Below are positions 45,651 through 54,563 of a stretch of 64,000 nt of DNA, in pieces (positions within the stretch are counted from its first letter, which is position 1; each line of letters opens with the position of its first letter). Below the pieces are notes generated by a model. The model did no database searches and was not told the origin of the DNA. It saw only the letters and a list, made by a program, of their open reading frames with translations. The translations under genes and the position numbers were made by a program. The stretch comes from Neohoeflea coraliihabitans. GTDB taxonomy: Bacteria > Pseudomonadota > Alphaproteobacteria > Rhizobiales > Rhizobiaceae. The stretch is taken from the NCBI RefSeq assembly GCF_019334345.1, contig NZ_JAHWQX010000002.1:620001-684000 (forward strand), in the 5' to 3' direction.

Positions 45651-46880
45651 TCAGAGGGCCGCAGCATAGGCGGCGATGCGGCGTGCCGCCTCCTCCACCT
45701 CATCGGTGCGCCGGAGAAAACAGGCGCGCAGATACTGCTCGCCGCCGGGTCCGAAGGCGGTGCCGGCAGCAAGTCCGACATTCGCACGATCGACGATATC
45801 AAGGGCGGCGCTGCGGGTATCGGTGATGCCGTCAATCTTGAAGAAGGCATAAAACGCGCCGTCCGGCGGGCGCAGTCTCACCCGCTCGGAGGCGCGCAGA
45901 ATCTCGGTGAAAACCGACCGCGCTTCTTCGGCCTGTGCCACCTGCTGGTCGACAAACGCATCTCCGTCATTGATCGCCGCGATGGCCCCCTTCTGCAAGA
46001 ATTGCGGCACACCGGAGTTTGAGTATTGCACCAGATTTTCAAAGACCTGACCGAGATCCTCCGGAGCCACCAGCCAGCCGACCCGCCACCCGGTCATGGC
46101 CCAGTTCTTGGAAAAGGAATTGACATAGATCACGCGGTCGCTTGGCGCAGCGACATCGAGAAAGGACGGCGCACGGCGTTCGCTGCCATAGAAGAAGCGG
46201 GAATAGATCTCGTCTGCGATGATCCACACATTCTTGCGGCGACACAGATCGAGGACAGCGGCAAGTTCATCGATGGTCGCGACCCAGCCGGTCGGATTGG
46301 ACGGTGAATTGACGAACAGGGCGCGGGTCTTCGGCGTGAGCGCCTGTTCCAAACGATTGAGGTCAAGCTGCCACCCGCCATCATTTTCGATCAACGGGAA
46401 CGGCACCGGCACGGCTCCGGACACGGCGGTTGCTGCCGGCAGGTTGGGCCATGCCGGGGTCAGATAGACCAGTTCGTCGCCGGGTGCCGTGACCGCCTCG
46501 GCTGCCAGCTTGATTGCGTGCATCCCCGATCCCGTCACCGTGAAATCCCCAATCGGGCGTTCGACGGCAAACTGGCGCCGGTAGTAGTCCGACAGTCCCT
46601 GGCGCAAGGTCACGATGCCGCGTTGCAGCGTGTAAAAGGTTTCTCCGGCCGCCAACGCGTCGGCAGCAGCCTCGCAGATGAATTTCGGGGTCGAACGGTC
46701 GCCCTCTCCGGCCCAAAGCGGGATCAGGCCGGGGCGTTGCCAGCCATGATTGATGACCTCGACAATACCGCTTTCCGGCGCGGCGCGCGCACGCGCACTC
46801 AGTTGCGAGACGCCGGACCCCGCACCGGCAGATGGCCATGAATCAGCAGGCGCGGATTTGCCCGGTGCCGTTGCGCACAT
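45651..46880 (-). CDS. Class I/II pyridoxal phosphate aminotransferase
   Basis: A 409-residue fold-type I aminotransferase. The PLP lysine lies in SFSKNWAMTGWRVGW, with NSPSNPTGW and IADEIYSRFFY before it. The ATG at 46880 has GGGAGA six bases upstream; the first ~25 residues are Ala/Ser/Pro-rich and unlike homologues, so a later start is possible. Convergent with the BKACE gene (45 bases apart). Annotated relatives include aspartate and methionine aminotransferases; the true substrate is unknown. Confidence 0.9.
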   Translation of the reverse strand: MCATAPGKSAPADSWPSAGAGSGVSQLSARARAAPESGIVEVINHGWQRPGLIPLWAGEGDRSTPKFICEAAADALAAGETFYTLQRGIVTLRQGLSDYYRRQFAVERPIGDFTVTGSGMHAIKLAAEAVTAPGDELVYLTPAWPNLPAATAVSGAVPVPFPLIENDGGWQLDLNRLEQALTPKTRALFVNSPSNPTGWVATIDELAAVLDLCRRKNVWIIADEIYSRFFYGSERRAPSFLDVAAPSDRVIYVNSFSKNWAMTGWRVGWLVAPEDLGQVFENLVQYSNSGVPQFLQKGAIAAINDGDAFVDQQVAQAEEARSVFTEILRASERVRLRPPDGAFYAFFKIDGITDTRSAALDIVDRANVGLAAGTAFGPGGEQYLRACFLRRTDEVEEAARRIAAYAAAL

Positions 46881-46986
46881 GCGTAGTCTCCCGAGGGCGC
46901 TCAATCCTCACCTTGATCGCCGGATCGGGACGGCCTGTCCAGCCGTCCCCTTAGATCGATTGATGCATTTTTGTGATGCGTGGCGA

Positions 46987-47451
46987 TCAGGCGCTGGTGC
47001 CGGGACCGGTGCGGGAGCCCGTGCCGGGGGCGGATCCGCCGGCCAGCAGATCGCGTATTTCCGTCAGCAATTTGACATCAGCCGGCGGCGGGGCGGGGGC
47101 CGGTTCCGGCTTGGCTTCTTCCTCGGCGCGGATCCGGTTGACCATCTTGACCATCAGAAAAATGATCCAGGCAAGGATCAGGAAGTTGAGAATGACCGTG
47201 ATGAAGCTGCCATAGGCGAGCACCGCACCCTGCTCGCGCGCCGCTTCCAGCGTGTCGGCGGTCACGCCGCCAGCCAATGGCAGAAAATAGTCGGAAAAGT
47301 CGAACCCACCGAAGATGGCGCCGACCACCGGCATGATGATGTCATCTGTCAGGGAGTTGACGATCAGGCTGAACGCGCCTCCAATTATGACACCAACCGC
47401 CAGGTCCATCACATTGCCCTTGGCAATGAATGCCTTGAATTCCTCAATCAT
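46987..47451 (-). CDS. mscL: Large-conductance mechanosensitive channel
   Basis: A 154-residue Msc[21 protein letters not shown] start, first helix [20 protein letters not shown], second helix [20 protein letters not shown], and a C-terminal helical bundle ([10 protein letters not shown]). The Pro/Ala linker and Gly/Ser/Thr tail are longer than in E. coli. The ATG at 47451 is chosen by its GGAG site. It opens under membrane tension during osmotic downshock. Confidence 0.96.
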   Translation of the reverse strand: MIEEFKAFIAKGNVMDLAVGVIIGGAFSLIVNSLTDDIIMPVVGAIFGGFDFSDYFLPLAGGVTADTLEAAREQGAVLAYGSFITVILNFLILAWIIFLMVKMVNRIRAEEEAKPEPAPAPPPADVKLLTEIRDLLAGGSAPGTGSRTGPGTSA

Positions 47452-47678
47452 GCAGTGCTCCACCGGCGCGTTGTTTCATCAGCCAGGTTCACCGCGCCCC
47501 CCTGAACCGGCTGGGTGCTTTCGTAACACAACTAATTACGTGTTTGGAATTTGTTGATTCTGCATGCGGCGAAGGGAGGACTTGTGTCACCGCCGGGCGA
47601 GGATATCCTTCCATTCACGGGCGGGCCGTCTCGGCACAGCGGGCGCCGCGGCTGGTGTGGGACCGGGGAGGACATTTC

Positions 47679-50600
47679 ATGCTGCCAGGCTGGCTGATCT
47701 TCTCATCGGCCCTTTTGTACATGGCGCTCTTGTTTGTCATCGCCGCCTTTGGTGACCGGCGAGCGTCCCGGCGTCTGCGACAAAACCGAGGCCGGCCCAT
47801 CATCTATGCACTCAGCCTGGCCATCTACTGCACGTCGTGGACCTATTATGGCGGCGTCGGCCTTGCAGCCAATCGCGGCCTTGAGTTTATCGCGATCTAT
47901 GTCGGCCCGGTGTTGATGTTCACCGTCGGCATGCCACTGATCCGACGGATCGTGATGCTCGCCAAATCCGAGCGGATCACTTCGATCGCCGATTTCATGG
48001 CGGCGCGATACGGCAAGAATCCCGCCGTCGCAGCAATCGTGGCATTGATCGCGTTGATCGGCTCGGTGCCCTACATCGCTCTGCAACTGAAAGCCGTATC
48101 CGGCTCGGTGTCGGCGATGATCGACATCGATCAGTTCCACGTGCTGACCGATACCTTCGTCTTCGCCGATATCTCGCTGTTCGTGACCATCGCGCTGGCG
48201 ATCTTCGCGATGATCTTCGGAACGCGCCACACCGATGCAACCGAACATCAGGATGGACTGATCCTTGCCGTGGCGATGGAATCGCTGGTCAAGCTGGTTG
48301 CCTTCACGGTTATCGGGCTGACGGTGGTTTTTCTTTTGTATTCGGGTCCGGGGGACCTGATGCGTGCCGCAGCGGCCCGGGAGGAAGTCAGGGCGGTTCT
48401 GAACTATGAGACGAGCCCGGCCCGGTGGCTGCTGCTCATCCTGCTGTCGGCGGCGGCAATCATCCTGCTGCCGCGGCAGTTTCACGTCACAGTGGTGGAG
48501 AATCGGACACCCTCCGAACTGAAGCTGGCGCGCTGGCTGCTGCCTCTTTATCTGGTGGCGATCAACCTGTTCGTTCTGCCGGTCGCCATCGCCGGGCTGA
48601 TCCAGTTCGGTAGCAGCGAGCAGTCCGATCTTTTCGTGTTGTCGCTGCCGCTCGCCAACGACATGCCGGTGGTGGCGCTGATCGCGTTCATTGGCGGGTT
48701 CTCGGCGGCCACCGCAATGGTCATCGTGGCTTCGGTGGCGGTGGCGATCATGGTGTCAAATGATCTGGTCGTGCCGCTGGTGCTGCGCAACCGCGACAGA
48801 CGGTTGCCGGGCCGGCTGCCGGAAGAGGACTTTTCGCGCACCATCTTATGGATCCGCAGAACGGCGATCGGCGGAATTCTTTTTCTCGGCTTTGCCTATT
48901 ACAGGGCCACCGACATCAATGCCGGGCTGGCCTCGATCGGATTGCTGTCTTTCGCCGCCATCGCCCAGCTGGCCCCCGCCTTCTTCGGCGGATTGTTCTG
49001 GCGCCACGCCACGGCGCGCGGCGCCATTGCCGGTCTGGTCAGCGGTATTCTTGTCTGGGCATACATGCTGTTGCTGCCCAGTCTTGGCGGTCCGGATAAT
49101 TCTCCGATCGCCGCTGCCATTCTCAGCTTCATCGTTCCGGGTATCGAGCAGCTTGGCGGCAGCAACGACCCGCTATTCAATGCCGTGGCGCTGAGCCTGA
49201 TCGTCAACTGCCTGTTTTACGTGCTTGGCTCCCTGATGCGGCGGCCGCGCTCGGTCGAACGCGTGCAGGCCGCGGTGTTCATTCCCGAAAGCCGGCGCCC
49301 GAAAGTTTCCGGCAATGGCTGGAAATCAAAAGTCACAGTCGGCGATCTGAAACAGACGATCAGTCGCTATCTCGGCGCCGAGCGCACCGACCGGTCGTTC
49401 CTGACCTACGAGCAGACCCTCGGCCAGCCGGTCAGGGACGACGACCCGGCCGATATGGGACTGTTGCGGTTTTCCGAGCAGCTTCTGGGCAGCGCGGTCG
49501 GCTCATCATCGGCACGGCTGGTGCTGACCTTGCTGTTTCAGCGCGCCGACGAACTGCCTGGCGAGGCTGCGCGCCTGCTCAACGAAGCCTCGAACGCACT
49601 GCAATACAATCGCGACCTGCTGCAGACCGCGCTTGGCCAGCTCGACACCGGTATCACGGTGTTCGATAGCTCCAACCAGCTGATCATCTGGAACCGACGC
49701 TTCCGGGAAATGTTCAATCTGCCGGAGAGTGTGGGCCAGGTCGGCACGCCGCTTGAGAGCATCCTGCGCATCCTCAGCGAGCGCGGCGACATCCCCAAAG
49801 GCATGCAAACAGAGACGCTGCAAAGCTTCCTGACCATGGATCGCCCCTTCACCATCACCACGAGACCTGGCACGCGCGGGGGGAACGCGGGGGCAGACCA
49901 AAAAGGCTTCGATGACGGAAAGCGGATTGTCGAAATTCGCTCAAACCCGATGCCGGGTTCCGGCTTCGTGACGAGCTATTCCGATATCACCGAAAGGGTG
50001 GCAGCCGATGCGGCCCTGAAACAAGTAAACGAAACGCTGGAGCAGCGCGTCGAGGAGCGCACGGCGGAACTTACCCGGGTGAATGTCGCGCTGGAGAAGG
50101 CACAGCAGGCCGCCGAAGACGCCAATCTCGGAAAGACGCGATTTCTTGCTGCCGCAGGCCATGACATCCTGCAGCCCCTCAACGCGGCGCGGCTGTATTC
50201 GTCGACCCTCGTTGAACGGCTCGGCGAGACCGGGGACCGCGAGCTGGTCGCCAACATCGACTCTTCCCTTGAATCGGTGGAGACAATTTTGGGGGCGGTG
50301 CTCGACATTTCGCGCCTTGACGGTGTGATGAAGCCGCAGATCAGCAGCTTTCCGCTACAGGACGTTCTGGCGCGTGTGAAGACCGACTTCGCGCCGGTGG
50401 CCAAGGAGAAAAACCTGCGGTTCACCGCCATGCCGACCGGCTTGCACGTGTACACGGACCCCAATCTGCTGCGCCGGCTGATCCAGAACCTCGTGTCGAA
50501 TGCGATCAAATATACCCGGCAGGGCCGCGTGGTGATCGGCGTACGACGCCGGGGCACCGACGCGGTGGTGCAGGTTCTCGACACCGGGATCGGGATACCC

Positions 50601-51221
50601 TCTTCGAAGTTCACGACCGTTTTCAAGGAATTCGCCCGGCTCGACGAGGGTGTGCGGACGGCCGATGGTCTCGGTCTCGGACTGTCGATCGTCGATCGTA
50701 TTGCGGCTGTGCTCAAGCTGGATGTCACAATTGCCTCGACGCCCGGCAAGGGCACGGAAATTCGCGTGCGTGTACCGCTCGCGGCAGCAGGCACGGCGCG
50801 CCGCCCGGCGCAACCACACAGCGTGCGACCGGCGCCCGACCGCCTCGACGGAATGAGGGTTCTCTGCATCGACAACGAGGAGAAGATCCTCGAAGGCATG
50901 CAACTGCTGCTGTCAGGCTGGGGGTGCGTCGTGACGACCGCGTCGTCGCTCGATATGGCGATGCAAGCGGCTGTGCGACCCGAAGTCATCCTGGCGGACT
51001 ACCATCTCGATGATGGTCTTGGCACCGAGGCGATCATCGCCTTGCGCCGGCACTGGAACAGTGACATCCCCGGGCTGCTGGTCACGGCGGACCGTACGTC
51101 TGAAGTTCGCGTTTCGGCCGAGGCCGCGGGCATTGCCGTGCAACACAAGCCGATCAAGCCGGCGTCGTTACGCGCCTTTCTGGCGCGTTTTGCAGCCCAG
51201 GGCCGCAGCGCCGCGGAATAG
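47679..51221 (+). CDS. SSS-domain hybrid sensor histidine kinase, CrbS/MxtR-like
   Basis: A 1,180-residue protein. Residues 1 to about 530 form a sodium:solute-symporter-like domain of about 13 helices (YCTSWTYYGGVG, RRIVMLAKSERITSIADF). A linker, a PAS domain (about 650-780), a coiled coil, HisKA with His828 (AAAGHDILQPLNAARL), HATPase_c and a C-terminal receiver with Asp1107 (LADYHLDDG) follow. This order matches CrbS (Vibrio) and MxtR (Pseudomonas), which control acetate use through a LuxR-type partner. The start at 47679 has GGGGAGGA upstream; the frame is open earlier. The convergent gene encodes a matching regulator. Confidence 0.92.
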   Translation: MLPGWLIFSSALLYMALLFVIAAFGDRRASRRLRQNRGRPIIYALSLAIYCTSWTYYGGVGLAANRGLEFIAIYVGPVLMFTVGMPLIRRIVMLAKSERITSIADFMAARYGKNPAVAAIVALIALIGSVPYIALQLKAVSGSVSAMIDIDQFHVLTDTFVFADISLFVTIALAIFAMIFGTRHTDATEHQDGLILAVAMESLVKLVAFTVIGLTVVFLLYSGPGDLMRAAAAREEVRAVLNYETSPARWLLLILLSAAAIILLPRQFHVTVVENRTPSELKLARWLLPLYLVAINLFVLPVAIAGLIQFGSSEQSDLFVLSLPLANDMPVVALIAFIGGFSAATAMVIVASVAVAIMVSNDLVVPLVLRNRDRRLPGRLPEEDFSRTILWIRRTAIGGILFLGFAYYRATDINAGLASIGLLSFAAIAQLAPAFFGGLFWRHATARGAIAGLVSGILVWAYMLLLPSLGGPDNSPIAAAILSFIVPGIEQLGGSNDPLFNAVALSLIVNCLFYVLGSLMRRPRSVERVQAAVFIPESRRPKVSGNGWKSKVTVGDLKQTISRYLGAERTDRSFLTYEQTLGQPVRDDDPADMGLLRFSEQLLGSAVGSSSARLVLTLLFQRADELPGEAARLLNEASNALQYNRDLLQTALGQLDTGITVFDSSNQLIIWNRRFREMFNLPESVGQVGTPLESILRILSERGDIPKGMQTETLQSFLTMDRPFTITTRPGTRGGNAGADQKGFDDGKRIVEIRSNPMPGSGFVTSYSDITERVAADAALKQVNETLEQRVEERTAELTRVNVALEKAQQAAEDANLGKTRFLAAAGHDILQPLNAARLYSSTLVERLGETGDRELVANIDSSLESVETILGAVLDISRLDGVMKPQISSFPLQDVLARVKTDFAPVAKEKNLRFTAMPTGLHVYTDPNLLRRLIQNLVSNAIKYTRQGRVVIGVRRRGTDAVVQVLDTGIGIPSSKFTTVFKEFARLDEGVRTADGLGLGLSIVDRIAAVLKLDVTIASTPGKGTEIRVRVPLAAAGTARRPAQPHSVRPAPDRLDGMRVLCIDNEEKILEGMQLLLSGWGCVVTTASSLDMAMQAAVRPEVILADYHLDDGLGTEAIIALRRHWNSDIPGLLVTADRTSEVRVSAEAAGIAVQHKPIKPASLRAFLARFAAQGRSAAE

Positions 51222-51232
51222 CGCTCTCTCTC

Positions 51233-51248
51233 GCTCCGAAGACGGAGC
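51233..51248. terminator. Short hairpin between convergent genes
   Basis: GCTCCG (51233-51238) and CGGAGC (51243-51248) form a 6-base-pair stem with a 4-base AAGA loop in the 32-base gap between the convergent kinase and regulator genes. There is no T-run, so a bidirectional terminator role is only a guess. Confidence 0.35.
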
Positions 51249-51253
51249 TGGCC

Positions 51254-51907
51254 CTAGTCCTGCGGATCGAGAACGGCGGCGCCGATTTTCGAGAGCTGGA
51301 TCACCGCCTGGGTGCGGCTGTCGACCGAAAGCTTTTGCAGGATTGCCGAGACATGCGCCTTGATCGTGGCTTCGGAAACACCGAGTTCGTAGGCAATCTG
51401 CTTGTTGAGCAGTCCCTGGGCCAGCATGCCGAGCACGCGGCCCTGTTGTGGTGTCAGGGTCTTCATGCGTGAGATCAGCGCGGCAATCTCGGAGTCATGT
51501 TCAGCGCCGAGATCGATGCCGGCCGGCGTGTAGACCTCGCCTGCCAAAACGGTCGCAATGGCCGAACGAATGTCATCAATACTGGCGGATTTCGAAACGA
51601 AGCCCGTTGCCCCCAGTTCGAGCGCCCGGCGAATGGTGGCCGGATCATCGCTGGCAGAGACGACAACCGCCGGAAGACTGGCAAATTCGGCACGAAAGGC
51701 CACCAGTCCCGACAGGCCACTGACACCCGGCATCGCCAGATCGAGCAATATCAGATCTGCTTCAGGATGATCACTGGCCGCACGGCGGGCGTGATCGAGA
51801 TCGCCAGCCTCAATGATGACCGCCCCGCCGTCGATCCCTTCGAGAGCCTGGCGCATTGCCCCGCGAAACAAGGGATGATCGTCGGCAATGATAAAGGTCG
51901 ACTGCAT
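51254..51907 (-). CDS. LuxR-family response regulator, CrbR/ErdR-like
   Basis: A 217-residue NarL/LuxR-type regulator: receiver domain (FIIADDHPLFRGAM start, phospho-Asp56 in LLDLAMPG) and C-terminal LuxR helix-turn-helix (LTPQQGRVLGMLAQGLLNKQ, about 150-212). The start at 51907 follows GGGGGAG. Convergent and adjacent to the SSS-domain kinase, the typical pairing of CrbS with CrbR or MxtR with ErdR. Likely targets would be acetyl-CoA synthetase and related genes; none is in the window. Confidence 0.9.
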   Translation of the reverse strand: MQSTFIIADDHPLFRGAMRQALEGIDGGAVIIEAGDLDHARRAASDHPEADLILLDLAMPGVSGLSGLVAFRAEFASLPAVVVSASDDPATIRRALELGATGFVSKSASIDDIRSAIATVLAGEVYTPAGIDLGAEHDSEIAALISRMKTLTPQQGRVLGMLAQGLLNKQIAYELGVSEATIKAHVSAILQKLSVDSRTQAVIQLSKIGAAVLDPQD

Positions 51908-52003
51908 CCTGTGAACTCCCCCGCAAGCGGAAATAGCCGCTAATCCGGCCGCTGGCAAGAAGCGCGCGTCCCTGCGGTGCCTTTCGGTGCAAGCAAGTCT
52001 GCT

Positions 52004-52312
52004 TTAGCGGGCTGACAGCCGTTCCCTGATGAGCGGCAATCGCCAGATGAACCAGACAAGTGTCCAGAGATTGCCGAGTATCGGCAGTGGAATGATCCAC
52101 AAGAGGGCTGTGCCGCGTGCGGGTTCGAACCACCAGATGATCAGTGCCAACACGATGAAACCGCTATAGAGATCGACCAAGGTGACCAGACCCCAGAGCT
52201 GCGAGGTCAGCCAGGCTGCGGCGATGGAAAAGGAGCCATCGCCAACAGCCAGCCAGATCAGGCTGCCCAGTCCGAGCGCCAGGGCTGTCAGCAGCAGACG
52301 TAAAACTGCCAT
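52004..52312 (-). CDS. Small inner-membrane protein of unknown function
   Basis: A 102-residue protein with three predicted membrane helices (about 3-23, 38-61, 68-91), containing VDLYSGFIVLALIIWWFE and ILGNLWTLVWFIWRL. The pattern recalls short DUF-type membrane proteins in many bacteria but I cannot name the family. Free-standing on the minus strand. Confidence 0.75.
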   Translation of the reverse strand: MAVLRLLLTALALGLGSLIWLAVGDGSFSIAAAWLTSQLWGLVTLVDLYSGFIVLALIIWWFEPARGTALLWIIPLPILGNLWTLVWFIWRLPLIRERLSAR

Positions 52313-52390
52313 TGGTCGAGCCTTTTCTTCGCATGTGGCGTTCAGATGCCCACACGCAGATAAGTAAGCCTGCGCTTACAATGCGATGCG

Positions 52391-52927
52391 TCAGGTCTTC
52401 TCGGGCAGAGGCTCGACCGGGCTTTCACCTGGTGCACTTTCCGGCGTTTGATCCGGCATCGGAGCCCGGTATGTGTCATCGAGATCGCGGAATACGCCCA
52501 TAAAGCGGTGCAGGAAACGCTCCATCAAGGAGAAAGCCTCGTCAAGTTCCTCGTCCGAGGGCAGCCCGTTCAGCGATGAGCCAGGCGCGTCATTCGTGTC
52601 GGCATCCGCAGCCCGGCGTTCCAGCGCTTCGACGCGCGCTTCAAGTTCGGCAAGACGCTGGCGCAGCCGGGATGCCTGCCGGTCATGCGGCGCGAGTTCA
52701 CCTTCAGCATTTCCGCAGTCGAATCGTCCGTCGGTTTCCAGACACCGGGAAATCTCGCCGGTCACCGTATCAAGCCGCACCCAGCCTTGCTCGCTGCTTT
52801 CCAGTTGGTAGCGGGGTGACTGTTGGCCGGCGCCATCCTGTGCCGCCGCTGGCGTCATCGCCCCCAGGCTTGCCAGCAGAAACAAGGCCGGCGCCACGGC
52901 CCATACCCGTTGATCTGTCGCACGCAT
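52391..52927 (-). CDS. Secreted coiled-coil protein of unknown function
   Basis: A 178-residue protein with a clear signal peptide (to AAAQ near residue 29). A small domain with two Cys (YQLESSEQGWVRLDTVTGEI, CLETDGRFDC) is followed by a heptad-rich coiled coil (about 85-108), a linker and an acidic/Pro-rich tail. The EQGWVRLDTVTG segment recurs in periplasmic proteins of rhizobia. Function unknown. Confidence 0.75.
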   Translation of the reverse strand: MRATDQRVWAVAPALFLLASLGAMTPAAAQDGAGQQSPRYQLESSEQGWVRLDTVTGEISRCLETDGRFDCGNAEGELAPHDRQASRLRQRLAELEARVEALERRAADADTNDAPGSSLNGLPSDEELDEAFSLMERFLHRFMGVFRDLDDTYRAPMPDQTPESAPGESPVEPLPEKT

Positions 52928-53130
52928 ATACTCTCCTTTCCGGCTATTTCGCGGCTCGCGGCCGTTCGTTTGCTGCTAGTGCTGGATCACCAGGCATGAA
53001 ACCGGCGCCGTTTGCAGCGCAACTGACGAATTCATGCGCATTTGCGTTCCGACCTTGATCGTAGCATGCAATCTGGTCGCAATTGCGTTAGGTGTATGCC
53101 GATCCCTCAGACGCATACGGGCAGAGACTC

Positions 53131-53478
53131 ATGACGACCACCATATACAAGATCGCCACCCGCGCGCAGTGGAAGGCGGCAGAAGAGGCCGGCGCCTTTG
53201 ACGGCGCTCCGATCGACCACCAGGACGGCTTCATCCACCTCTCAACCGCCGATCAAGTGATCGAGACGGCGGAAAAACATTTCAGCGGTCAGGGCGATTT
53301 GCTGTTGATTGCGGTGGACACCGAGGCGCTCGGCGACGCCTTGCGATACGAACCGTCGCGCGGCGGCGCCCTCTTTCCGCATCTCTATGCACCGCTCGAC
53401 CTGCGGTCCGTGCGCTGGGTCAAACCTTTGCCGGTGGGCGCCGATGGCTCGCACTCGTTTCCGGAGCTGGAGCGATGA
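53131..53478 (+). CDS. DUF952 family protein
   Basis: A 115-residue protein matching DUF952 (TIYKIATRAQWKAAEEAG, DGFIHLSTADQVIETAEKHF, GALFPHLYAPLDL). The fold is related to mono-ADP-ribosyl/glutathione-type small domains, but no activity is established. The ATG at 53131 begins at the conserved N-terminus. Its stop overlaps the pyrD start by 4 bases, a linkage common in rhizobia. Confidence 0.9.
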   Translation: MTTTIYKIATRAQWKAAEEAGAFDGAPIDHQDGFIHLSTADQVIETAEKHFSGQGDLLLIAVDTEALGDALRYEPSRGGALFPHLYAPLDLRSVRWVKPLPVGADGSHSFPELER

Positions 53479-54563
53479 GCGGCAGACTGGCCGAGTGGGG
53501 CGGAACGGCTTTGTTCGCCCTGCCGCCGGAGGCGGCCCACACAGCTGCGATCACGGCGCTTGCAAAGGGATTGGGGCCACGCCCGCCGGCGCATGCAGAT
53601 CACCGTTTGAGGGTTGAAATCGCCGGACTGCGCTTCGCCAATCCCCTCGGACTGGCGGCCGGTTTCGACAAGAATGCGCAGGCCGCTCCGGCATTGTTCG
53701 GGCTGGGCTTCGGGGCCGTCGAAATCGGCACCGTGACGCCGCGGCCGCAACCCGGCAATCCCAAGCCGCGCTTGTTCCGGCTGGCCAGCCATCACGCGAT
53801 CATAAACCGTCTCGGGTTCAACAATGACGGCCACGCGGTGGTGCGTGAACGGCTGGGAACTCAGCACCACGCCGGTGTTCTCGGGATCAATATCGGGGCC
53901 AACAAGGACAGCGGCGACCGGGTGGAGGACTATGTGCAGGGGATCGGTGCCTTTCACGACATTGCCGATTACTTCACGGTCAATATCTCCTCGCCGAACA
54001 CCCCGGGGTTGCGCCAGCTGCAGGACCGCACGGCGCTGGCTGAGCTGCTCGAAAGGGTTCTCGCCAAGCGCGACGGCCAGACAGAAAGACGACCGGTTTT
54101 CGTCAAGATCGCACCCGACCTGAGCGAGAGCGAACTGGACGCTATCGCGGCCGAATGCCAGGACAAAAAGATCGATGGCGTGGTGGTTTCCAACACGACC
54201 CTGTCGCGCAGCGAGATCGCCGGCGCCCGGCATTTCGGCGAGGCAGGCGGCCTGTCGGGGCGGCCGCTGTTTGCGCGCTCGACGATCGTGCTGGCGAAGA
54301 TGCGGCAACGGCTCGGGCCGAAGATGCCGTTGATTGGCGCCGGCGGCGTCGAAAGCGCCGAGACAGCCGCCGAGAAAATGCGCGCCGGGGCGGACCTCGT
54401 CCAGGTCTATACAGGCTTCATCTATGGCGGACCGTCGCTCCCCCAGTCCATCCTGGAGGGATTGTCGCAACTGTGTGATCGCGAGGGACTGGAGCATATC
54501 GGTGCATTGCGCGATCGCCAGGTCGAAGCCTACGCTTCGCGTCCGCTCCCGGCGGAGTCCTGA
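53475..54563 (+). CDS. pyrD: Dihydroorotate dehydrogenase (quinone), class 2
   Basis: A 362-residue class 2 enzyme: the N-terminal membrane-associating helices, GLAAGFDKNAQA, NRLGFNNDG, and the catalytic Ser in NISSPNTPGLR that marks class 2. It oxidises dihydroorotate to orotate with ubiquinone at the inner membrane, step four of pyrimidine synthesis. Its end overlaps the convergent MATE gene by 34 bases. Confidence 0.97.
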   Translation: MSGRLAEWGGTALFALPPEAAHTAAITALAKGLGPRPPAHADHRLRVEIAGLRFANPLGLAAGFDKNAQAAPALFGLGFGAVEIGTVTPRPQPGNPKPRLFRLASHHAIINRLGFNNDGHAVVRERLGTQHHAGVLGINIGANKDSGDRVEDYVQGIGAFHDIADYFTVNISSPNTPGLRQLQDRTALAELLERVLAKRDGQTERRPVFVKIAPDLSESELDAIAAECQDKKIDGVVVSNTTLSRSEIAGARHFGEAGGLSGRPLFARSTIVLAKMRQRLGPKMPLIGAGGVESAETAAEKMRAGADLVQVYTGFIYGGPSLPQSILEGLSQLCDREGLEHIGALRDRQVEAYASRPLPAES

